This document shows, one piece after another, positions 40,933-49,366 of a DNA stretch of 64,000 bases. The DNA comes from Histomonas meleagridis. Its lineage: Eukaryota > Parabasalia > Tritrichomonadida > Dientamoebidae. The translations under genes and the position numbers were made by a program. Below the pieces are notes generated by a model that saw only the letters and a program-made list of their open reading frames with translations, ran no database searches and was not told the DNA's origin. Each line of letters starts with the position of its first letter. Positions within the stretch are counted from its first letter, which is position 1. Location of the stretch: positions 186,001 through 250,000 of the forward strand of contig WSYJ01000025.1 of NCBI GenBank assembly GCA_020186115.1. The letters are read 5' to 3'.

Positions 40933-43533
40933 ATGGACAATTTGGAATTATTTTATTGTCAAGTATTTATTTCAACTATTGAACTTGAGTGTTCAAGTTC
41001 AGATGACTTTTTTATTCGAATGCAAATTGGAGAAATTCCACAAATTGACATCACACCAATCCAATTTAATCCAGAAGAAACTATACATAAAGATGTTGGA
41101 AGTGGGGTTGAGTACATTGTAAGGCTTGATTGTTTCAGTGCTTTTCAAGTATGTCCACATTATATTTATATTTCGAATAAAGCCAACCAAGTTTTATGTG
41201 CATGTGGCTTTGATTTAGGCCCAATGATTGTTGATGCGTACCGTCATAGCGACATTAAAAAATTCTCACCAGAAACATATCAAATAACCTTACCTCTTCA
41301 AAACAGATATGATGAAATTCTTGGGCAAATACATCTTGAATTTTCTGTTATTCATTTCCAAAGCGATGTCAATCAAATTTTTTGTTTTGAAGATCAAGAT
41401 GATAAATCCAATGATCAACCAGTTGTAGTTCTTTTAGATGATGCCACACAAGTTGAACCCGCAAAAAAGAAAAAGAAAAAAGCACCTCGTGTTGTTCCAC
41501 GACTTGCCGATCTCTTATATCTCAACAAGAAATATCAAGCCACACGTCAAGAACTTCTTAAAGAAGTCGAAAAACTCGAAGGTGAAGTTGAGTATTTTGC
41601 TAAAAAAGAGAAACGTGAAAGAACTCGGAAAACTTTAGAAGCACTTTCACCAAGACGATCGAAAACCGACGAAACCGAAATCAAACCGAAACCGAAACCG
41701 AATTACAACACGGTTCAAGTTAAACGTCCTCCAAAAGTGACTCAATCTACAAATCATACAAAACGTACAAATGGAAGCAAAAGTAGTTTCTCAGATAACT
41801 TTTATAAGCGGCAAGAAGAATTTGCCATGCGGAAAAGAGAACGAGAAAACGCAAATCGAAATATACATACACAAATGCCTAAACAAGTTACAAAAAGCGT
41901 AAGAAGAAGAAAACCCGAAAGCCAAACATCGCCGCCAATGCATCCAAAGAATGTTAACACTTCTAATGAACAAGTGAATAACGTTGAGAATATTTCCGTT
42001 TCTGCTTTTGATAAGACGCCAATGAATAACAATAAGTCGAGTAAGCAAAATTCGACATTTTCGTTAAATAATACAACGAACTCAAAGACAAAGCAGAATA
42101 AAAATGTAAAAGATCTCGATGATATTCCAAGCAAATCATCGAATAAATTAACTTCTTCTGGAAGTAAATCTAATAAACATACAAATGCTAAAAATGATTT
42201 CGGTGATACTATAAGCAAATCATCGAATAAATTAACTTCTTCTGGAAGTAAATCTAATAAACATACAAATGCTAAAAATGATTTCGGTGATACTATAAGT
42301 AAATCATCAAATAAGTTAACTTCGTCTGGAAGTAAATCTAATAAACATACGAATGTTAATGATCTCGATGACATCATAAGTAAATCGTCGAGCAAATCGA
42401 AATCAAATAAATTAACTTCTTCAGGAAGTAAATCTAGCAAGCAAACACCAATTGGCGACGATTTCGATGACATAATAAGTAAATCGTCGAGCAAATCGAA
42501 ATCAAACAGAACGACTTCGTCCGGAAACAAAACTAACAAGCAGACATCAATTGACGACGATTTTACTGATATCATAAGCAAATCATCAAATAAAACTTCG
42601 TCCGGAAGCAAAGCCAATAAAAATATCAAACAAACATCGATAGACTTCGATCTGGACGACATCATTACTCCTATAAATAAAACGTCAGGAAACAAGACAA
42701 ATACTAATAATCAGACAACAACAGACTTCGATCTGGACGACATCATTACTCCTATAAATAAAACGTCAGGAAACAAGACAACTAAAACAAATAACCAGAC
42801 AACAACAGACTTCGATCTGGACGACATCATCAGCCCTTCGACCAAGACCAACAACCAGACAACAATCGACTCTGACCTGGACGACATCATCAGCAAACCG
42901 TCGGACAAGACGACAAATCCCAATAAGCAGACGTCAATCGAAAAGGAGTTCGATGAAATCATGAGCATATCGTCCGCGAGTCGAACGAACAAGAAGACAA
43001 CAATCATTGACGACGACGAATTCGAAGACATTCTTATTGATCCGTCGCGAGGCAGAAAGGAAACGGCGCACAAACATAGTTCATCAGCTGAAGACGACTT
43101 CACGCAAATTCTTGACGACAATATACCAATTAAACAAGCGAAAAGTATCTCAAGTCGAAAGTCGCTAATCGAATATGAGCATAGTCCAATACATACTAAA
43201 GACGACTCGTCATTTCTTAACGAGATAATCAAACCGAAAAATAATAAAAATCACAAAGAAGAATTCACCGGAATTTCGGCAATTTCCGGACTTTCGTTGT
43301 TGGATGATACGAATGCGAACGATGTTAACATTTCGCTTCCATCCGAATTGAAAAATAAATTGTTGGAATCAAACACAAACTCAAATATTAAGAATAAAAA
43401 TATAAGTAAAATTACAGCGAATAATTTGATATCGGATTTGGATAGTAAAACAGTGTCCAAAACGACTGGGAATTCTTCGGCTGTAAAGAAATCATTCGAT
43501 GATAGCGATTTGACTGGAATTCTTTCTGACTGA
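40933..43533 (+). CDS. protein with C2-like N-terminus and long disordered repeat region
   Basis: The protein is 866 residues. Residues 1-150 are beta-rich and C2-like in pattern (LELFYCQVFISTIELE, then GQIHLEFSVIHF). A Lys-rich segment and a coiled coil of about 40 residues follow (RQELLKEVEKLEGEVEYFAK). From about residue 240 it is disordered, Ser/Lys/Asn-rich. It contains at least twelve copies of an acidic-hydrophobic motif of the form D-[FL]-x-[DE]-I-[ILM]-[ST], for example NDLDDIISKSSSK, FDLDDIITPINK and EFEDILIDPS. The last residues are again DLTGILSD. Function is unknown; a scaffold with repeated docking motifs is inferred. Confidence 0.65.
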   Translation: MDNLELFYCQVFISTIELECSSSDDFFIRMQIGEIPQIDITPIQFNPEETIHKDVGSGVEYIVRLDCFSAFQVCPHYIYISNKANQVLCACGFDLGPMIVDAYRHSDIKKFSPETYQITLPLQNRYDEILGQIHLEFSVIHFQSDVNQIFCFEDQDDKSNDQPVVVLLDDATQVEPAKKKKKKAPRVVPRLADLLYLNKKYQATRQELLKEVEKLEGEVEYFAKKEKRERTRKTLEALSPRRSKTDETEIKPKPKPNYNTVQVKRPPKVTQSTNHTKRTNGSKSSFSDNFYKRQEEFAMRKRERENANRNIHTQMPKQVTKSVRRRKPESQTSPPMHPKNVNTSNEQVNNVENISVSAFDKTPMNNNKSSKQNSTFSLNNTTNSKTKQNKNVKDLDDIPSKSSNKLTSSGSKSNKHTNAKNDFGDTISKSSNKLTSSGSKSNKHTNAKNDFGDTISKSSNKLTSSGSKSNKHTNVNDLDDIISKSSSKSKSNKLTSSGSKSSKQTPIGDDFDDIISKSSSKSKSNRTTSSGNKTNKQTSIDDDFTDIISKSSNKTSSGSKANKNIKQTSIDFDLDDIITPINKTSGNKTNTNNQTTTDFDLDDIITPINKTSGNKTTKTNNQTTTDFDLDDIISPSTKTNNQTTIDSDLDDIISKPSDKTTNPNKQTSIEKEFDEIMSISSASRTNKKTTIIDDDEFEDILIDPSRGRKETAHKHSSSAEDDFTQILDDNIPIKQAKSISSRKSLIEYEHSPIHTKDDSSFLNEIIKPKNNKNHKEEFTGISAISGLSLLDDTNANDVNISLPSELKNKLLESNTNSNIKNKNISKITANNLISDLDSKTVSKTTGNSSAVKKSFDDSDLTGILSD
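42131..42382 (+). repeat. 84-bp coding tandem repeat (three copies)
   Basis: A unit starting GCAAATCATCGAATAAATTA recurs at 84-bp spacing (42131, 42215 and a more diverged copy near 42299). It encodes a 28-residue block, SKSSNKLTSSGSKSNKHTN plus a DF-x-DTI segment. The first two copies are almost identical in DNA. Less regular versions continue to about 42900. Confidence 0.8.
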
Positions 43534-44142
43534 TGAAAATGTTTGTTATTTAATAAAATTAAATATTAAAATTTTTGATAAGAAATCTTATTCATCAAAA
43601 AAATAATTTTTGGAATGATAAGTTCAACTTTATCAATTATTTCTTTTGAATAAATTAAAAATTAATTTCAAAAAATAAAAGGGAAATTCACACGTCTTGA
43701 TGAGTTTTCTTGCTTAAAATGTTATTTTCTAATTATGATGATTGGAATATAATAATAAAAATTTACTTTTCGATAAAAAGACACATTTTATAAAAAAATC
43801 TTTTTGGTGACTGTTCCAAAATCTCATAAAACAAAAATCATTGGATAATAAAAAGTATTTTTTGCTTTGAAAGCACTTGTATATTACATATGGTATATTC
43901 TCTATGTTATTTCAAATTATTTTATCAGTGATTATTTAAAAATGTTTATTCTTGGACTTATTTGCACACATTTTCACCCGATATTTAAAACATGTATATA
44001 ACATCATGAGATACTTAATTGTTAATATAATGTTATTTAAATATTTTTTATCAAGTTATTTTATCAAAAGCATTTATAAATAAAGAGAAAAAGTACTTTT
44101 AAATTTTATTCATCAAATTACTATATAATTTGAATAAAACAA
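43534..44142. other. intergenic, no gene seen
   Basis: About 600 bp of very AT-rich DNA between the disordered-repeat gene and the end of the ankyrin array. No frame or RNA gene was recognised. Confidence 0.4.
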
Positions 44143-45258
44143 TTAAATATCTTTAGCATTAATATCAATTCCTTCTTGTTCAAGAAGTAATTTAACTATT
44201 TCTTTATGACCATTAAAAGATGCATACATAAGTGCTGTTCTAAAAAATTTAAATAATTTCCAAATATTATTTTGAAATATTAAATTATTAAAATAAATTT
44301 CAAATAAAACAAATAAATGTCTTTAGCATTAATATCAATTCCTTCTTGTTCAAGAAGTAATTTAACAGTTTTTGTATGACCATTAAAAGATGCCCACATA
44401 AGTGCTGTTCTAAAAAATTTAAATAAATTTCAAAAATTATTTTGAAATATCAAATTATTAAAATAAATTTCAAATAAAACAAATAAATATCTTCAGCATT
44501 AATATCAATTCCTTCTTGTTCAAGAAGTAATTTAACTATTTCTGTATTACCATTTGAAGATGCATACATAAGTGCTGTCCAAAATAATTTAAATAATTTC
44601 CAAAAATTACTTTGAAACATCAAATTATTAAAATAATTCTCATATAAGTTAAATATATATCTTTAGAATTAACATCAATTCCTTTTTGTTCAAGAAGTAA
44701 TTTAACTATTTCTGTTTGACCTTCTGAAGATGCTATCATAAATGCTGTTTTAAATATTTCAAATAATTTCCAAATATTATTTTGAAATATCAAATTATTA
44801 AAATTAATATTAAATAAAACAAATAAATATCTTTAGCATTAATATCAATACCTTTTTGCTCAAGAAGTAATTTAACTATTTCTGTATGACCTTTATTTGA
44901 TGCATAAATAAGTGCTGTCATAAATAATTTAAATAATTCCCAAATATTATTTTGAAACGTCAAATTATTAAAATAATTCTCATATAAGTTAAATATATAT
45001 CTTTAGAATTAACATCAATTCCTTCTTGTTCAAGAAGTAATTTAACTATTTCTGCATTTCCAAAATGAGATGCCCAAATAAGTGCTGTTCTAAACAATTT
45101 AAATAATTTCCAAATATTATTTTGAAATATAAAATTATTAAAATAAATTCTAAATAAAACAAATATATATCTTTAGCATTAATATCAATTCCTTCTTGTT
45201 CAAGAAGTAATTTAACTATTTCTGTATAACCAAAATAAGATGCTTCCAAAAGTGCTGT
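44143..45258 (-). repeat. 170-bp ankyrin core-spacer tandem array, seven units
   Basis: The reverse-complement word AGTGCTGT or AATGCTGT, marking Thr-Ala-Leu/Phe at the start of each core, occurs at 45251, 45081, 44911, 44741, 44571, 44401 and 44231. That is exactly 170 bp apart six times. Each unit has a 90-nt core and an 80-nt spacer. Spacers share the word AATATTTGGAAATTATTT. Confidence 0.92.
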
Positions 45259-46478
45259 TTCAAATATTTAAAATAATTTCCAAATATTATTTTGAAATTT
45301 TAAACTATCAAAACAAATATCAAATGAGACAAACAAATACTTTTAGCATTAATATCAATTCCTTTTTGTCCAAGAATAAATTTAACAACTTCAATATTTT
45401 TTGATTCTGAAGCAAAAACTAAAATATCGTATGGGAGTTTATTAGATTTAAGAAAATATTTAACAAGAAAAATATTCTCAACTTTTACTGCTTTGTTAAT
45501 AATGGAATCATTAATATTCATTCCTTTATCAATCAAAAACGAGAAAATTTCATAATTATGATATAAAAAACAGTACGTTCCTAACTCTTCTAAATTAATT
45601 TTTTCAATTTTATTTTCATAAAGATATTTAAAGATATCATTTCGATGAAACATAATTGCTGTTTCATATGCACCTTCAAATGATGAATGATTTTGTTCAC
45701 ATAAATGTATAATTTCTTCATTTCCACCTGCAACAGCATATTTACCTGTATCATTTACATTTGCATTATTCATAAGTAAATATTTAAAACATTTAACTGA
45801 AGAAAAAAATGCTGCATAATCAATTAATGTAACATTTTCTTGATTAATAAATGAACATCTTTCATAAAGTGATGGCTCAATTGTTTGATTAAAATCAAAA
45901 TGTGATTGTGATGATATTTCTTGAAGTTTTTCGATTTCATCATTTCGTATTATTCTTGCAATTTCATTTGGATTAACTCCTTCTTTAATTAATTTCTTAT
46001 GAAGTGCAAAATCATTCTTTGAAAGTTCTTCATAGTTTACATCATATAATGTTTCAATTTTTTTCTCTGGCATATATTGTATAAAATATAAATTTTGTAA
46101 TTTTTGTACAATTTTTTGATCAATCAAATTACTTTCAATCATTTTCGTAAGAAGATAATATGATTCTTGTGTCTCTTCATCAAGAAGAAAACGTGCATAC
46201 AAATTAAAAATATCTATTTCTTTGTTGAGATTCACTTCTAATTTTTGAATTTCATTGAGAAAATTCAAATATAAATCAATTTTATTCATTCGCATAACAA
46301 CACTTATATGTGTGATTTTAATGATAATTAAGTTAAAAGTATTTGGATATACATTATCGAATTTGTTAATGATCAATTTGGCAGATTGAATAATATTTTC
46401 ATTGCTTAAATTAAAAATTAAATCCTTAATATATAGTAATGTTTCCCATTCATTTTCTTGCCCATTCTTTGTTTCCAT
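44143..46478 (-). CDS. DUF3447/ankyrin-repeat protein with interrupted repeat array
   Basis: From ATG at 46478 a continuous frame gives 392 residues. It contains a helical N-terminal part, then the DUF3447-type core from LHKKLIKEGVNPNEIARIIR through LIDYAAFFSSVKCFKYLLMN to AIMFHRNDIFKYL, and two or three ankyrin repeats ending NAKSICL. It then runs 9 codons into a spacer and stops at 45300-45302. Seven further ankyrin cores (TAL...GIDINAKD) follow at exact 170-bp spacing, each separated by an 80-nt AT-rich spacer. The last ends NAKDI-TAA at 44143. If 71 nt of each spacer were removed, one protein of about 612 residues with perfect 33-residue repeats would result. Ankyrin proteins bind partner proteins; the partner here is unknown. 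Confidence 0.7.
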
Positions 46479-46790
46479 TTAAAATTCCTTTTTAAAAAAG
46501 TGACATCATAACTTTTTGAAATACGAAAAGTGTCTAAAAATGAAATTTCATTAGAATAATGTTTACATCTTGAAATGTTATTAAAACAAATTGATCTAAT
46601 AAAATATAATCCATATTTGAAAAGCAAAAATTTATGAATTCTTTTGTCTCTCTGACACTAAATAGGAAATCAACAACAAAAAGAAGCTTCTTCATTCAAT
46701 CTAATCAACAAATTTTATATTTTATTAAGTCTCACTCAACAAAACAACAAACAAATTTATTTTTTATATCGCTTTATTAAAACAAATATA
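46479..46790. other. intergenic, no gene seen
   Basis: About 310 bp between two minus-strand genes, AT-rich. Apart from the initiator-like motif next to 46478, nothing was recognised. Confidence 0.4.
46494..46503 (-). promoter_or_regulatory. initiator-like motif TCACTTTTTT
   Basis: The minus strand reads GATGTCACTTTTTT. The A at 46501 would be +1, 23 nt before the ATG of the DUF3447 gene. The intact copy at 56.4 kb has the same word at nearly the same distance. Confidence 0.55.
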
Positions 46791-49328
46791 TTATAATTTG
46801 CTTGCCAACTCCATAATTTCTTTAGCATATTCCATAATTTTAATCGGTGTTTCTTGGGGTGACAATTCTTTTCTAATTGCTTCCAAAGTGGTATTCAGCA
46901 GTGCCTTTGCAGCAATTTCTTCCGGACAACTTGGCTTCACGTCGAGCAACTTCTTTGCCTTCACAAACGCGTCTTGAAGCCTTTTAGCTGCCTCTCTAAT
47001 TTGCTCGGCTGTTGTTTTAGTTTCTACTACGATTTCATTTTCGTTATTTTCGACAATTTCAATTTCGTTTTTATTTTCATTATCATTAATTTGTTCTTCG
47101 TTATTTCTTCGAACAAATGATTTCCGTACTAAGTCATCGACTTTAGTTTCATATTCGCCATCTAAATTAGGTCGTGGCGCGTCGAAATCAGTTTGTTCTA
47201 TTTCTTCTTCTTCCTCAATGTTATCATATTGCGAAAGAGGGTTTTGTTGTTTTAATTGGTCATTATTCAATTCTTTAAATATCCAATCTTTATTCGGTAT
47301 ATTACCTTTCATTAAAGTACCATAAGAACGCTTTAAATTTATGTTATTATTATTAGTTTTTTCATTAGCGTTTAATATTATATCAAGTATAGGTTGATTT
47401 TCATTTTCATGTTCATAAATGATTTTATGAATTATTGATGGAGTTTCCCATCTAAAAATACAACCGGAAGCAGAGGATAATAATAAATCACCTTCATGGA
47501 AATGAATACTTGTAATTATACCAGCAAGTGATAAAAACGAAAATAAAATCGATCCACTAAACAAATCTAATATCTTTATACTACTATCGCTCATAGCTAT
47601 CGCTATAAATAAACCAGATTTATCGATATCTATACACATCGGATACGAAAATTGGGAAAGTTTATATCTTCGAAAGATACTTCCATCAGAAGACTTAAAC
47701 ATAGTTAAATAATTATCACAACCACAAGAAAAAACCATTTTACCATTAGGTATAGTCGCTAAAGCTAAAATAGGCTCATTAGTTTCATACGAAAAAAAAG
47801 TTTCATCATCATTCAACGTACAAAACTTAATACCATTCGTAGAAGAGATAGCAAATCCTAAGTTAGTAAACACTATCGAAGTTATTGGCGAATTAAAATA
47901 TTGTTTTGAGTTATATAATGATAAATTATTATTCTCTTCATTGATCTTATAGATGCGAACATATCCATCGCCGCCTCCTGTAGCTATATAAGGCTCTATA
48001 GGATGTGCACAGATACATAATACGCCAGTGAAGTTTTCGATGATTTTTTTAACTTCACTTAAATCATTAAAATTTAATATATGTAAATTCCCATTAATAT
48101 CTCCTGCAAATATTAATTCATTTCGAATGGAAACACATCGAACACCTGTTAAATTATCTAAAAAATTAGAATTCTTTTTTGTAATGGTTTTCATGCATAT
48201 CATTTCTTGAGAACTTTTCTCAATTAATTCACGATTACGTTGTAATTTCCATAATCGTATTGTGGAATCACTTCCACATGAAATTATATAATTATCATGA
48301 ATGCTTAAGCCACAAACTGGGCCACGATGACTTGGAAAGATTAACAATGGCTGAGAATTGATTCTACGCTGCCAAAACATTAAATTCCCATCTTCATAAG
48401 CGGCGGCCGTTAAGCGCTCTGAAATGCCAATTGCAATTACGCCATTACCATCAGAGCTAAACTGGCCAAAAATCTTATGTTTACCTTGCGCGTCTTTTTT
48501 TATCGCTAAGATTGAGCCGGATTTTGTTCCACATAAAATAATTTTTTTGTCCATTATTATTGACGTAGCTTCGCCACAATCTAAGGACATTGGTGTGGTT
48601 ACAATGGGAATACGTCGTAGTTTAGTAGTGATAGTACTTGAGTCATAAACACATAATGTGCCATCATTTGTTAATCCATATATTTGATATGGTTCTTCAA
48701 CACTAATACTACATGAAACAAAATTCATGTTTTTAAATTGACCAATATTTAGGTTTCGACATTTAAGGGTAACTGGTGTAGAATTTGTTGGAATTGATGT
48801 ATCAATATATTTAAGCATTTTATCACCTGAAACAATGGCAAAAGATCCGTTAAGTGCCATTTGTAAACGTGTTGGAATAGTTGGTAGGTGATAACAGCCA
48901 ATACAAATTGGTTTAGATTGAGATATATCCCATATTAAAAAAAATGGTTGAGAATCATTTCCAATTGTGATTAATTTTCCATGAGTAGAATCCATGGCAA
49001 GACATGAAAAACCATTTTCTTTTGTATGAACTTCAATTTTTGATGTTATTCTTTCATACTTTTCTGAAAATGTAACTATAAAACATCTAGAATTAGTTCC
49101 ACTTTCTCCTATTGCAAGATGACGTCCATTATTTGAGAAAGCTAGAGCAGTAATTTCTCTAAGATCATTAGCAACGCATAAATCATATCTTTGTTTTTCT
49201 TTTGGTAAAATTATTGATAAAAAGCCATGGCTTGCAAAAGCGCATGCAGCTGTTTTATAATGTAATACAAAATTATTTCTATTTATAGTTGAACTTCCAA
49301 TAATCTTATCGATTGTTGGTGTGTTCAT
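46791..49328 (-). CDS. WD40 protein of the WDR62/MAPKBP1 type
   Basis: The protein is 845 residues. The N-terminus, IDKIIGSSTINRNNFVLHYK and then EITALAFSNNGRHLAIGESG, closely follows the start of WDR62/MAPKBP1 (spindle-pole and JNK-scaffold WD proteins). Twelve or so WD repeats in two propellers cover about residues 15-640 (for example YIISCGSDSTIRLWKL and YIATGGGDGYVRIYKI). An acidic linker follows, then a C-terminal helix (about 765-845), AKRLQDAFVKAKKLLDVK onward. The animal proteins are about 1500 residues, so the C-terminal scaffold region is short here. It is transcribed divergently from the BEACH gene, with 38 bp between the start codons. Confidence 0.8.
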   Translation of the reverse strand: MNTPTIDKIIGSSTINRNNFVLHYKTAACAFASHGFLSIILPKEKQRYDLCVANDLREITALAFSNNGRHLAIGESGTNSRCFIVTFSEKYERITSKIEVHTKENGFSCLAMDSTHGKLITIGNDSQPFFLIWDISQSKPICIGCYHLPTIPTRLQMALNGSFAIVSGDKMLKYIDTSIPTNSTPVTLKCRNLNIGQFKNMNFVSCSISVEEPYQIYGLTNDGTLCVYDSSTITTKLRRIPIVTTPMSLDCGEATSIIMDKKIILCGTKSGSILAIKKDAQGKHKIFGQFSSDGNGVIAIGISERLTAAAYEDGNLMFWQRRINSQPLLIFPSHRGPVCGLSIHDNYIISCGSDSTIRLWKLQRNRELIEKSSQEMICMKTITKKNSNFLDNLTGVRCVSIRNELIFAGDINGNLHILNFNDLSEVKKIIENFTGVLCICAHPIEPYIATGGGDGYVRIYKINEENNNLSLYNSKQYFNSPITSIVFTNLGFAISSTNGIKFCTLNDDETFFSYETNEPILALATIPNGKMVFSCGCDNYLTMFKSSDGSIFRRYKLSQFSYPMCIDIDKSGLFIAIAMSDSSIKILDLFSGSILFSFLSLAGIITSIHFHEGDLLLSSASGCIFRWETPSIIHKIIYEHENENQPILDIILNANEKTNNNNINLKRSYGTLMKGNIPNKDWIFKELNNDQLKQQNPLSQYDNIEEEEEIEQTDFDAPRPNLDGEYETKVDDLVRKSFVRRNNEEQINDNENKNEIEIVENNENEIVVETKTTAEQIREAAKRLQDAFVKAKKLLDVKPSCPEEIAAKALLNTTLEAIRKELSPQETPIKIMEYAKEIMELASKL

Positions 49329-49366
49329 ATGAAGACCGTTTAAGCGTTAAAATAAACATTTCAAAA
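49329..49366. promoter_or_regulatory. 38-bp bidirectional promoter
   Basis: The whole interval between the divergent ATGs of the WDR62-type and BEACH genes is 38 bp. It contains GACCGTTTAAGCGTTAAAAT, with one ACCGTT and one GCGTTA word, i.e. Myb-type AACGG and TAACGC on the other strand. Transcription starts must lie inside it or inside the opposite coding region. Confidence 0.6.

Noticed and set aside
41802-43460. Long minus-strand frames opposite the disordered repeat protein
   Set aside because: Shadow frames caused by the repetitive Ser/Lys/Asp codons of the plus-strand gene; the reverse translation is a Leu/Ser-rich repeat without start context.
44143-45302. CRISPR-like array
   Set aside because: The regular 170-bp period comes from ankyrin coding cores and spacers similar to each other; this is a eukaryotic genome and there are no short identical repeats with unique spacers.
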